A stretch of DNA of 62,796 nt from an uncultured Cyclobacteriaceae bacterium (lineage in GTDB: Bacteria; Bacteroidota; Bacteroidia; Cytophagales; Cyclobacteriaceae): contig CALGOB010000149.1 in NCBI GenBank assembly GCA_937958005.1, forward strand, positions 1-62,796, read 5' to 3'. Position 1 is the stretch's first letter, and every line of letters starts with the position of its first letter. A program made the translations under genes and the position numbers. This document shows, piece after piece, positions 33,631 to 42,420 of this stretch. The notes under the pieces are model-generated. The model ran no database searches, was not told where the DNA came from, and worked only from the letters and a program-made list of their open reading frames with translations.

Positions 33631-33933
33631 ATGATGTTCGAACTTCCCAAGAAATTTCCGCCAATTTTTAAAAACTTTTTTTTCCTTACCTCTGTTCTAT
33701 TTGTAATATGGATGTTCTTTGTTAATTCTACCGATGTGGTTTCTGTTCTTAAATTGAAATTGAAACTTGCTGAATTGGAAAATAAGAAAGCATTCTATGA
33801 GGAAAAGATAGAAGAAGTAAATAGCGATAGAGAAGCTTTATTAAACAATGAAAAACTCTTAGAAAAATTCGCTAGAGAAAAATATCTGATGAAGAAGCCA
33901 TCTGAAGAAGTTTTTATTGTTACTGAAGAATAA
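33631..33933 (+). CDS. DivIC/FtsB-like septum formation initiator protein
   Basis: A 100-residue bitopic membrane protein. A hydrophobic helix (about 16-31) is followed by a coiled coil (about 38-75) rich in Glu, Lys and Leu. The ending LLNNEKLLEKFAREKYLMKKPSEEVFIV is the FtsB/DivIC pattern. Such proteins bridge early and late divisome components. The Met at 33634 could equally be the start. It follows eno, a neighbour often seen for FtsB. Confidence 0.8.
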   Translation: MMFELPKKFPPIFKNFFFLTSVLFVIWMFFVNSTDVVSVLKLKLKLAELENKKAFYEEKIEEVNSDREALLNNEKLLEKFAREKYLMKKPSEEVFIVTEE

Positions 33934-33939
33934 TAGGTT

Positions 33940-34488
33940 ATGATTATTAAGAGTTTAGCAATTGCGTTAGGAATTTGTTTTGCTTTGCCTTTCGGGCTTC
34001 AAGCACAGTTGGCAGTAGAAGAGGGAGATTCTTTTAAAGATCGAGTATTTACAGGAGGGGGCTTAGGTTTTAGTGTAAATAATGTCTTTTCTTCTTTTTC
34101 TGTGTCTCCGATTGTTGGTTATCAAGTTTCTAACAATTTCTCTGCTGGAATAGGGGGGACTTATCAAATTAACTCGTTTCGAAATGTGGATTTGAGATTT
34201 ACTAATTATGGTGCTAGACTTTTTGGTAGATATAACTTTACAGAGGAATTCTTTGCTTATACAGAATATGAATATTTAAACTTTGAATTCCTTGCCAACC
34301 AAGGTCAAGAATCAGTAAGGGAAGGGTTTAATAGTTATTTTGTGGGGGGAGGTTATTCAATCCCTGTAGGAAATAGGGCGGCTATAACAGCCATTGCTTT
34401 GTACAATGTCGCACATGTACAAGGTAACTCACCGTATCCCAGCCCTTTGATCTTTAGAGCTGGTATTACGGCATCACCATTTAGGTAA
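33940..34488 (+). CDS. Small outer-membrane beta-barrel protein, function unknown
   Basis: A 182-residue secreted protein with a signal peptide (MIIKSLAIALGICFALPFGL, cleavage likely after LQA at 22). The rest has alternating aromatic and polar residues, strand-like stretches such as GLGFSVNNVFSSFSVSPIVG and an Arg/Phe-containing C terminus, as in small Bacteroidota barrels of the OmpW/OmpX size. It lies 6 bp after the DivIC-like gene. No specific function can be assigned. Confidence 0.7.
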   Translation: MIIKSLAIALGICFALPFGLQAQLAVEEGDSFKDRVFTGGGLGFSVNNVFSSFSVSPIVGYQVSNNFSAGIGGTYQINSFRNVDLRFTNYGARLFGRYNFTEEFFAYTEYEYLNFEFLANQGQESVREGFNSYFVGGGYSIPVGNRAAITAIALYNVAHVQGNSPYPSPLIFRAGITASPFR

Positions 34489-34941
34489 TTATTTTATTAG
34501 CATAGCTATAGATTTCATTTGACCTAAATGCATTGCCTCATGTATATTGTTAAAGGCGATAGCGTTATCAATACTTTTTAAGGTAACACCATAACTAGTT
34601 TCGTAAGGTTTGAAAGATTGAAAAAGACCGTTTTGATAGTCTTCATTTAATTGGTCAATTGTAGTAGAAGCAAGTTCTTTAAACAATCTAATATGCGAAA
34701 GATCATTTACAGAACTAGGTGAAGATCCTTTTCTGTAAAGGTCAATTAAGCTCCCTTCTATTTTTGGAGTCAACCCAGAAAGTTTGTAGCATAAGATTTG
34801 TTGTGTGACAACACAATGGGCAAAATTCCAAAATAAATGATTGTTGAAATTGTCTGGTATTTTGAAGAGTTGTTGCTCAGAAAAAGCATCTATTACTTTG
34901 ACTGAGTTTTTTCGAGTTGCTTTTAATAAATCAATAGACAT
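34489..34941 (-). CDS. DinB-like metal-binding protein
   Basis: A 150-residue four-helix-bundle protein. A histidine in WNFAHCVV and the pair in NNIHEAMHLGQM near the C terminus match the three-His metal site of the DinB/YfiT fold. Family members include thiol transferases and damage-induced proteins; the substrate is unknown. It is convergent with the barrel gene and lies 11 bp from the dehydrogenase gene, with which it may share a transcript. Confidence 0.85.
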   Translation of the reverse strand: MSIDLLKATRKNSVKVIDAFSEQQLFKIPDNFNNHLFWNFAHCVVTQQILCYKLSGLTPKIEGSLIDLYRKGSSPSSVNDLSHIRLFKELASTTIDQLNEDYQNGLFQSFKPYETSYGVTLKSIDNAIAFNNIHEAMHLGQMKSIAMLIK

Positions 34942-34952
34942 ATCAGTAATTT

Positions 34953-36041
34953 TTAAATTATATGTGTAGGAAAATTAATAGAGAACTTTTCAGCTAAGCC
35001 TTTTAAATCATTTTCTACGGGACTTAATAATGGGATTCCATTTTTTGTCCTGATCGTTTCCATTTCACGTTCTGGATCTCCGGGTATTAAAACTTTTTCT
35101 TCTCCATCTACTGTTTCTGCACTCCTAAATGTTTTAATCCAATTATCCATATGATTGAGGAAATCTTCTTTAGGCCTAAAAGCATCTACACGCATTGCCC
35201 CTAAAAAGTGACCTATTCCTTCACCCACAGGGTTCTCCGGTGGAGATAGAAAGCTAACAAAAGGTGGAACCCAAGGACCATAATTAGCTCCAGATAATAC
35301 AGCCGAAAAAATGTCAACAATGGAGGATAGCGCGTAACCTTTATGAGAACCTTGTACTCTATTTCCCCCTAATGGAAGTAAAGCGCCTCCTTCTTTTACC
35401 CCATATGCATTTTGCGTAGGCTTCCCATCCTTATCTTGGATCCAGCCATTAGGGGCATCTTCTTCTTTTCTTTGTAGAACTTCAAGTTTTCCGTTGGCTG
35501 TAGTGGTAGTGGCCATATCAGCAACAAAAGCAGGCTCCGTTTTGGCTGGTATAGCCACTGATATAGGATTAGTTCCAAGCATCCTACTTTTTGAAAAAGT
35601 GGGTGCAACTAATGGGCTTGCATTGGTCATACTCATCCCAATCATGTCTTTTTCCAGTGGGAGCATTGCATGGTATCCTGCAATGCCATAATGATTTGAA
35701 TTTTTAACTGAGACCCAACCAGTACCATATGTCTCAGCTTTTTCCATGGCTACTTGCATGGCATAAGGGGCTACAACAAGTCCAAGACCCCCATCTCCAT
35801 CTATAACAGCCGTTGTAGGTGTTTCGTGAATAATCTTTAGGATAGGGGTGGCGTTTATTCTACCAGCTTCCCAAAGGCGTACATAGCCTGAAAGACGAGC
35901 TACCCCATGGGAATCAATCCCTCTAATATCAGCTGATAACAATACCTTAGCCGCTAGTGTAGCAGATTCCTCAGAGCTACCCATGGCCATTAGGACATCT
36001 TTTGTAAAGCTTTTTAAGCTTTCCAATGTATATCTATTCAT
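34953..36041 (-). CDS. Malate/L-lactate dehydrogenase family (Ldh2/YlbC-type) NAD(P)-dependent oxidoreductase
   Basis: A 362-residue enzyme of the type II malate/lactate/ureidoglycolate dehydrogenase family, which does not share the Rossmann fold. Seen are RGIDSHGVARLSGYV (about 40-54), NSNHYGIAGYHAML (about 114-127, with the catalytic His), MTNASPLVAPTFSKSRMLGTNPI and GSHKGYALS. The substrate could be malate, L-lactate or a sugar-derived 2-hydroxyacid. Length is normal. Confidence 0.88.
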   Translation of the reverse strand: MNRYTLESLKSFTKDVLMAMGSSEESATLAAKVLLSADIRGIDSHGVARLSGYVRLWEAGRINATPILKIIHETPTTAVIDGDGGLGLVVAPYAMQVAMEKAETYGTGWVSVKNSNHYGIAGYHAMLPLEKDMIGMSMTNASPLVAPTFSKSRMLGTNPISVAIPAKTEPAFVADMATTTTANGKLEVLQRKEEDAPNGWIQDKDGKPTQNAYGVKEGGALLPLGGNRVQGSHKGYALSSIVDIFSAVLSGANYGPWVPPFVSFLSPPENPVGEGIGHFLGAMRVDAFRPKEDFLNHMDNWIKTFRSAETVDGEEKVLIPGDPEREMETIRTKNGIPLLSPVENDLKGLAEKFSINFPTHII

Positions 36042-36181
36042 CTAGTATGAGTGAAATTTTAAGCGAAAATAACGCCTCAGCTCTTAGTAAAAAAATATTA
36101 TGACTTTTGGTTAACTCCCGTTATGCAATAATCTTAAAATATCCTCTTCGAATTACTAAATATGACTTCTTCCAAACTTTA

Positions 36182-36361
36182 AACCCGAATGATGCAATAG
36201 AAATTTGATGCAAACCATAACTAACAGCCATTTAGCCACTTAAACCCTAATTTCCTACTCACCATAAGGGAGACTATGTCTGCGTTGCAAATCAGAATTT
36301 AAGCAGCTATCTAACAGCCATTTATGATTTTCTCTTAAAAGCCTAATGCATCATTCGGGTT
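36182..36361 (-). repeat. Repeat A copy 2: 180-bp imperfect palindrome
   Basis: Reverse-orientation copy with both terminal inverted repeats nearly intact (AACCCGAATGATGCA at left, TGCATCATTCGGGTT at right). When read on the minus strand, the inner 38-position stem keeps 34 pairs including G.U. Differences from the other copies at two stem positions change A-U to G.U and keep pairing. Confidence 0.85.
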
Positions 36362-36737
36362 AAATCAAGTTGATTAACAACTGATGGATTAGTACAGATA
36401 TAGCAATTTTTACCTCCTTAGCTTTTAGGTGTTTTACACTTTTATGATAATTAAGTAGCCTGTAACAATATGGCCAATGAAATCTGCTACCCAAAACTAG
36501 CTAGATAATTTCGTGGGGTAGAAAATCCAAATGGTTTGATAGCTTCTAAAAAATAGAATACAGCCCTACAGCAAGGAGATAACTTATAATTATTGATATC
36601 CAGGTAAATAATCGAATGTGCTTTTCTATCTGAAAACGCTGCTTTTGGGCATTCATTGAGAATTGGTCTTACCTAGTGTCAATGCAAAAAAAAAATTATT
36701 TGATCTACTACTGTTTTTTTTGTTTTCAAGTTAGTAG

Positions 36738-36834
36738 TTTAATCCCTAAGGGATATTAATTCCCCGACTCTTGAGTCGATCATTAAATTATTGCCCATAG
36801 ATACCTCGTACCCTTGGGTCGGGGTTGGTTCATT
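36738..36834 (+). repeat. Repeat B copy 1 (97 bp)
   Basis: One of five copies, all on the plus strand. It starts TTTAATCCCTAAGGGATATT and ends GGGTCGGGGTTGGTTCATT. Internal inverted repeats are ATCCC/GGGAT, CGACT/AGTCG and ACCTCG/CGGGGT (one U.G pair). Confidence 0.85.
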
Positions 36835-37050
36835 ATTATTTTTTAGTTTGGTACGCCGCTCTTACTTTATCATCTCTGATTGTGATTGCTTAATTTTCAC
36901 CTTCATTTCACCTTCATTTCAATACTTGGGCAAAGTAACAAAAAGGAGCTAGCTTGTTACTAATAGCCATGTCAAATCCTATGAATAAAATGGTGATATC
37001 CCTACCCGTATTTTGGATGAGATGTCTGATGATAGGTTATATGAAAATTA

Positions 37051-37100
37051 TGCATTAGAAATTTGATGTAAGCCCTAATTAACAGTCTTCTAGTTACTAG
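37051..37100 (-). repeat. Decayed one-arm fragment of repeat A
   Basis: TGCATTAGAAATTTGATG and the following 30 or so bases match the right arm of repeat A (as read in copy 2) with several differences. The left arm and loop are missing. Confidence 0.55.
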
Positions 37101-37425
37101 TTCTAGTTTATGTTTATGGGGGCGTATAAGATATTTTTGTAAAATTGATTTTGAAAAAGCAGTTCCTCGCTGAGACAAAAAACGCAAGCATAGCATCGCT
37201 AAGGTGAGTGTTCTTAACGCATGGTAAATATTACCTTAAATCTGCAGAACATTTTTAAGTTCAGGCTCAAATTATCTAATAGGAGGTTTATGAATACATT
37301 TCATCACAATTGCTATTCACTCAATTGAGTGAAAGTAATTTATCTAAGAATGTATGATTCTACATTGTATCTAAAGATTTTGCCCATTTTGGCAAAATAC
37401 TTGCGGATTTAAGGTGTTAAATTGG

Positions 37426-38016
37426 GTAAGTAAATATTACTCTAAAATTCGATTTGAGGGGTGTTCAGATGATATTATTATCCATTACGTAAGTGAGAAA
37501 CAATCTTTGCACCTATTGGATAAGGTAGTAAAGCGGTTTAAGTCCTGTAAATTAAGGGTTCATGAAGGTGAGACAAAGATTGTCTATTGACGTGACAATC
37601 AAAACAGGGAAAAGGCTCAATCCAAAAATAGCTTCGCACCTAGATATTGTCCCACAAGGTATGGGTTACGTTTACTGACCTCAGCATGTATGAGTGAGTC
37701 AGCAAAGAGAGCCATCAGGGAGAAAATCAGGAGATTTTCCATTCGTAAATTCAGGGGTAACATACAGGCTTTGTGCAAGTCCTTAAGGTCAAGGATAAAA
37801 GGCTGGATGAATTATTATTGTAGATTCCATAAGTGGACAACAACAGGATTATGGTTCTGGTTGAATAAGAAGCTTATAGAATGGAGGATGAGTAATAAAC
37901 GTACTGGTAAACGAAGGGCTATCCGATGGTTGATGACAGTTTATAAGACTAGTCCGAGACTTTTTGACCATTGGTCGTTAGTGCCTCCAACAATAGGTAA
38001 AAGGAAATACACCTAA
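37426..38016 (+). pseudogene. Group II intron reverse transcriptase/maturase, 5'-truncated and inactivated
   Basis: One frame reads from 37426 to 38016 with a single TGA at 37588-37590. Upstream of the stop are FEGCSDDIIIHYVSEKQ (the YADD catalytic box changed to CSDD) and KLRVHEGETKIVY. The TGA falls where the family has Cys in KIVYC. After it the maturase (domain X) part is open: MSESAKRAIREKIRRF at 37690, GWMNYYCRF, and WRMSNKRTGKRRAI. Weak RT-like sequence before 37426 is in other frames. The N-terminal RT half is missing or unrecognisable. Confidence 0.85.
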
Positions 38017-38022
38017 CTTTGA

Positions 38023-38100
38023 AAGCGCTGGATGAAGCGAAAGTTTCACGTCCAGTGCTGTGAGAGGTTTGGGATGAAATTCCCCTTACCTACTCGACTT
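38023..38100 (+). ncRNA. Group II intron domains V and VI (3' end of intron fossil)
   Basis: AGCGCTGGATG (38023-38033) and CGTCCAGTGCT (38048-38058) form the domain V stem around GAAA-type sequence, right after the maturase frame. Domain VI follows, and the end CCTACTCGACTT carries the CTACTCGAC motif common at 3' ends of bacterial group II introns. The exact 3' splice point is near 38099 but not certain. No domain I was recognised upstream. Confidence 0.8.
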
Positions 38101-38298
38101 TTCTATTAAAAAGAGAATGCGTAAGTAATTAACAGCTAAATTAAAATATCAAATTAGTAATTTAAAATCTGTAATCATTAAACAATCTACTATATTACTA
38201 CCTGTTGTTATTTTTGAGTTTTGAATATAAAACATAAATCATTAAATGTGACTTTTTTCAAAAGGAAGGTTGTATTTATAAGCAAACAAGTTAAATTA

Positions 38299-39150
38299 AT
38301 GAAAAGTTATATAATATTCCTGCTTTTATTCATAGTTCTTTCCTGTAAGAAAAGTAACGTAGAAAATTTTGAGAGTGATTTGGTTTCTGCGTCAGGAGAT
38401 AATTTTGAAGAGATCCTAGAAATCCCAAATACACAACAACCAGCCTCAGTAAGAGATGTTGAAGATAAAATAACTCAAAAACTGATTAAAAATGGAGGCC
38501 TCGAATTTGAATCAATAGATATTAAGAAAGACTATAAAACCATTACTGGCCTACTATCTGCTTCTGGAGCTTACATAGAAAATGAAAATCAAAATAGAAC
38601 TTACGGTAAGATTAACTATGAATTGACCATAAGAGTACCTGCGGTTTATTATGATACTTTGTATCAGGCAATGGTAGGTGTGGTAAAAAAAATAGATAAG
38701 AAATATTCTCAAGTACAAGATGTTACAGAGCAATATTATGACCTGGAAACACGGATTAAAAATAAGAAAGTATTGGAAACCCGTTACTTGAAATTGCTAG
38801 ATAGAGCGTCGGAGATTAAAGACATTCTAGAAGTAGAAAAGAAAATAAGCGATGTAAGAGTGGAAGTTGAGAAAATGGAGGGTAAATTGAGATACTTAAA
38901 AAAGAAAATTGGTTTCAGTACCATTCAATTGTCTTTCTATCAGTGGGTTCCTACTGGGGAGAATGAAATTCTAAAAGATAGTTTTTTCTCTAAACTTTGG
39001 AATGCATTTAAAACTGGATGGAATGGATTACTTTCCTTTATAGTAGTACTAATTTCTATTTGGCCATTTATCTTAATAGCATTTGGTATAACGTATGGAA
39101 TCATACGTTTAAGAAAAGGAATAAAAAACAAAAGGAAGAATAATTTGTAA
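38299..39150 (+). CDS. DUF4349-domain lipoprotein with C-terminal membrane helix
   Basis: A 283-residue protein with a lipoprotein signal (MKSYIIFLLLFIVLSCKK; lipobox Cys at 16). It has a DUF4349 domain (about 60-240) including YGKINYELTIRVPAVYYD and a coiled coil around ETRIKNKKVLETRYL. A transmembrane helix at about 248-272 is followed by a basic tail. ATG 38299 is chosen over an upstream TTG because it gives the signal peptide. Role unknown; the family resembles envelope-stress or anti-sigma-like proteins by architecture only. Confidence 0.82.
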   Translation: MKSYIIFLLLFIVLSCKKSNVENFESDLVSASGDNFEEILEIPNTQQPASVRDVEDKITQKLIKNGGLEFESIDIKKDYKTITGLLSASGAYIENENQNRTYGKINYELTIRVPAVYYDTLYQAMVGVVKKIDKKYSQVQDVTEQYYDLETRIKNKKVLETRYLKLLDRASEIKDILEVEKKISDVRVEVEKMEGKLRYLKKKIGFSTIQLSFYQWVPTGENEILKDSFFSKLWNAFKTGWNGLLSFIVVLISIWPFILIAFGITYGIIRLRKGIKNKRKNNL

Positions 39151-39590
39151 AGGTGTTTTCGGAGTTAATTTTAGCTAAGGCTTAAGGCTATTTATAGATA
39201 GAAACTGAATAAATCTCTTGTTTGTAAACTTCCTTCTTTAGTGATTCTTTCAGAATGTATGAGTCATGCTCAGTGGCTATCTTAAAAACCTCGCCATTCG
39301 GACAACATAAATTTGCTTAAATGATTCATCAGTGTCCTCTTGGAGAGACACTGATAAAGTGTTATAGATAAAGAATTATTTCTCTCACTACTCAAATACA
39401 AACTGGAACTCAGACCAATTTAGGTATAAAAGAGCGCATTTGATTTTGTATATAATTTTTTATTGAAGAAGGTGGAATCGCCAAGGCAAAAAGCGAAAAA
39501 TTAAAAGGAAGATAAACGGTGTTTTATATCTAAATTGGTATTATTCTGAAAATCTAATTTCTAAAGTCTTGAATCCATGATTTTAAATTT
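39151..39590. other. 440-bp gap with one long hairpin
   Basis: No gene is seen. ATCAGTGTC (39328-39336) pairs with GACACTGAT (39347-39355) around a 10-nt segment, itself partly paired. There is no T run on either side, so it is not a typical terminator. Confidence 0.5.
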
Positions 39591-40541
39591 CTAACCTTTC
39601 AGAATATCATTTTCTTCATTAATCTGATCTACCATGGACAGAAGCAAGCCTTCTTTTAAAGCATAGGAAGAAACCCTGATTCCTTGAAGGGCTAATTTTC
39701 GCATTATAAATCTAACTAATATGACAGCAACTACAATCATATCAACTCGTAAAGAGATCATGCCAGGTATTTTAAGTCTATCCTCTTTATTTTTCAGGAT
39801 CAAATCATCTACTATTTGTTCGAATTCAATAGTAGTAAGAGGCAACTCAGTAGCATTTAATACCCGTTCTATTCCGTTTTTCGCACAATAAATATCACTT
39901 AATGTATCAAAAGTACCAGAAGATCCAATTAAGGTGTCAACACTATATAAATTAACTTCATCAAACAATGGCTGAAGATGTTTTTCTAGGTAAGAAATAA
40001 GGGCCGCTTGTTCATTGGTGGCAATAGGATCATGAAGATGAAATTGATCGATTAGCCTTTGACCACCTATTTCAAAACTTCGTCTCCAGAAGACTTCTTC
40101 GGTATTTCCTACAATAAACTCAATACTACCACCTCCTATATCCATGATGAGTGCTGGTTTAGTCCCAATGTCTAAAGCATTTTTAACGCCAATATAAATA
40201 TAATCAGCTTCTTGTAGCCCATCTATAACTCTTACAGATATGCCTGACTCTTCTTTCAATTTTGCAATAACCTCTTGGCTGTTTTTGGCATTTCTAATAG
40301 CACTGGTAGCAGTAGCAAAAACACGATCTACCTTATTTTTTTCTATGATTTTATGATATTCCTTCATGGTTAAAATGGCTCTTTCAAGAGCTTCATCAGT
40401 GATGAAGTCTGAGGATATACCACCTTCTCCTATTTTGACGGCAACTTTCTTTTTAAGAACCTCCGTGAAATTACCTTCCAGTAAATCACCTATTAAAAGA
40501 TGAAAAGTATTAGTTCCTAAATCAATTACTGCAATGCGCAT
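39591..40541 (-). CDS. Ppx/GppA-family phosphatase
   Basis: A 316-residue ASKHA-fold enzyme that hydrolyses polyphosphate or the 5'-phosphate of pppGpp. Seen are AVIDLGTNTFHLLIGD (phosphate 1, about 4-19), FATATSAIRNAKN, MDIGGGSIEFIVG (phosphate 2) and IGSSGTFDTLSDIY. It lacks the C-terminal HD domain of long Ppx proteins. Choice between exopolyphosphatase and pppGpp phosphatase cannot be made from sequence. Confidence 0.9.
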   Translation of the reverse strand: MRIAVIDLGTNTFHLLIGDLLEGNFTEVLKKKVAVKIGEGGISSDFITDEALERAILTMKEYHKIIEKNKVDRVFATATSAIRNAKNSQEVIAKLKEESGISVRVIDGLQEADYIYIGVKNALDIGTKPALIMDIGGGSIEFIVGNTEEVFWRRSFEIGGQRLIDQFHLHDPIATNEQAALISYLEKHLQPLFDEVNLYSVDTLIGSSGTFDTLSDIYCAKNGIERVLNATELPLTTIEFEQIVDDLILKNKEDRLKIPGMISLRVDMIVVAVILVRFIMRKLALQGIRVSSYALKEGLLLSMVDQINEENDILKG

Positions 40542-40795
40542 ATCTTCCAGTTAAATGAAATTTTTAAAGCGCGCAATATAATGAATAACACAAAGAAAAT
40601 CGATTTTACTCACTAAGTGAGATTAATTGTTCCAAGGGTTGTCCCCTAATTTTACTTTTCCCTTTTAGCCTTTGCTTATGTTCCAAGGTTCTTGATTGTC
40701 TTGTGGCATATGATTAATCTGTTAACTATCTTACCGATTAGACAATAGTTAAGTAATAAACTGTAAAACGGCCTTTTACAGTTCAATTTTTCAAA

Positions 40796-40803
40796 TATCT
40801 TTG
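40796..40803 (+). promoter_or_regulatory. Candidate -7 box of the carboxylase gene
   Basis: TATCTTTG fits the consensus and lies 26 bp before the GTG start. A TTTT at 40774-40777 is a weak -33 candidate. The following bases, ATCAAC, differ from translation-gene promoters. Confidence 0.45.
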
Positions 40804-40829
40804 ATCAACAACAGATAACAATCGATAAA

Positions 40830-42386
40830 GTGAGTAATACATCAAACGAAAAAATAGCATTCCTCGAGCAACAGAATAAGAAAGCAGAGCAGGGTGGGGG
40901 AGAAGCAAGAATCGAGAAACAACATGAAAAAGGAAAACTTACTGCCAGAGAGCGGATTACCTTATTACTGGATGATGGCTCTTTTCAAGAGATTGGTAAA
41001 CTAGTAGTTCACCGTTCTAAAGACTTTGGGCTTGAGAAACAAGTGTTTTTAGGTGATGGTGTAGTGACTGGTTATGGTACAGTCAATAGTAGGATTATTT
41101 ATGTTTTTAGCCAAGATTTCACAGTTTTTGGAGGATCATTATCTGAGACTCACGCAGAAAAAATAGTTAAAGTTATGGATTTGGCTATGCAAAATGGCGC
41201 ACCCATCATTGGACTGAATGATTCTGGTGGAGCAAGAATCCAAGAAGGGGTAGTTTCCTTGGGCGGATATGCAGATATTTTTTATAGGAACACGCTTGCC
41301 TCAGGAGTGATTCCTCAGCTTTCGGCAATTATGGGGCCATGTGCTGGTGGAGCAGTGTATTCTCCCGCCATTACAGATTTTATCATGATGGTTGAAAACA
41401 CGTCATATATGTTCGTTACTGGGCCTAATGTAGTAAAAACAGTGACACAGGAAGATGTAACTTCTGAAGAATTGGGGGGCGCCTCAACTCATGGTGCTAA
41501 AAGTGGTGTCTCACATTTTTCTTGTCACAATGAAATTGATTGTATCAACAATATCAAGGCCTTACTGAGCTACATGCCACAGAATTGTGAAGACCTACCT
41601 CCTTTCCTGCCGTATGAGTTAAAACCAGATGAAAGAATAGAAGCACTTAATACTATTTTACCTGCTAACCCTAATCAACCCTATGATATGCGGGAAGTCG
41701 TAGCAGGGATAGTGGACAAAGATTCATTTTTGGAAGTCCACAAAGATTTTGCAGAAAACATTATTGTTGGGTTCGCTAGAATAGCAGGTAGGAGTATAGG
41801 AATTGTAGGAAATCAACCAGCCTCTTTGGCGGGAGTCCTAGATATTCATGCCAGTACCAAAGGTGCTCGTTTTGTGAGGTTTTGTGATAGCTTTAATATC
41901 CCATTATTAGTCTTGGAAGATGTCCCAGGATTCTTGCCGGGAACTGACCAAGAGTGGAATGCCATTATTACCAATGGGGCAAAATTATTATATGCATTTA
42001 GTGAGGCAACAGTTCCTAGAGTAACCGTAATTACTAGAAAGGCTTATGGAGGTGCTTATGATGTGATGAATTCTAAACATATAGGAGCAGATATGAACTT
42101 TGCATGGCCTACAGCTGAGATCGCAGTGATGGGAGCTAAAGGAGCTTCTGAGATTATTTTTAGAAAAGAAATTAAAGAAGCAGAAGATCAAGAAGCTAAG
42201 TTACAAGAAAAGGTAGATGAGTACACTGAGAAATTCGCTAACCCATATATTGCAGCGGGACGTGGATTTATAGATGAGGTAATTTTGCCTGAAGACACAA
42301 GGGTAAAACTGATCAATGCATTTAAAATGCTAGAAAATAAAGCAGTGAAGCTCCCTAAGAAAAAGCATGGGAACATTCCACTTTAA
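40830..42386 (+). CDS. Acyl-CoA carboxylase, carboxyltransferase (beta) subunit
   Basis: A 518-residue biotin-dependent carboxyltransferase of the propionyl-CoA/methylmalonyl-CoA decarboxylase type. Seen are [19 protein letters not shown] (about 28-46), [26 protein letters not shown] (oxyanion hole), [13 protein letters not shown] and [11 protein letters not shown]. The start is GTG 40830 ([15 protein letters not shown]). No biotin carboxylase or carrier gene is adjacent, so the alpha subunit must be elsewhere. Confidence 0.93.
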   Translation: MSNTSNEKIAFLEQQNKKAEQGGGEARIEKQHEKGKLTARERITLLLDDGSFQEIGKLVVHRSKDFGLEKQVFLGDGVVTGYGTVNSRIIYVFSQDFTVFGGSLSETHAEKIVKVMDLAMQNGAPIIGLNDSGGARIQEGVVSLGGYADIFYRNTLASGVIPQLSAIMGPCAGGAVYSPAITDFIMMVENTSYMFVTGPNVVKTVTQEDVTSEELGGASTHGAKSGVSHFSCHNEIDCINNIKALLSYMPQNCEDLPPFLPYELKPDERIEALNTILPANPNQPYDMREVVAGIVDKDSFLEVHKDFAENIIVGFARIAGRSIGIVGNQPASLAGVLDIHASTKGARFVRFCDSFNIPLLVLEDVPGFLPGTDQEWNAIITNGAKLLYAFSEATVPRVTVITRKAYGGAYDVMNSKHIGADMNFAWPTAEIAVMGAKGASEIIFRKEIKEAEDQEAKLQEKVDEYTEKFANPYIAAGRGFIDEVILPEDTRVKLINAFKMLENKAVKLPKKKHGNIPL

Positions 42387-42420
42387 GGGATGAAATTAGA
42401 CATTAACTATTAAATTAAAT

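Larger units (their letters stand above)
36042..38298. other. Gene-poor stretch with repeats and a group II intron fossil
   Basis: No intact gene is seen. It holds repeat A copy 2 (36182-36361), repeat B copy 1 (36738-36834), a decayed repeat A fragment (37051-37100), a broken reverse transcriptase (37426-38016) and group II intron domains V-VI (38023-38100). The parts at 36362-36737 and 36835-37050 show no clear structure. Confidence 0.75.

Noticed and set aside
37002-37196. A 64-codon open frame on the minus strand
   Set aside because: It overlaps the decayed repeat A fragment and has no coding signs.
39468-39530. Short readable peptide EEGGIAKAKSEKLKGR in a gap
   Set aside because: Too short, no start context and no recognisable family; it could be chance or a gene remnant.
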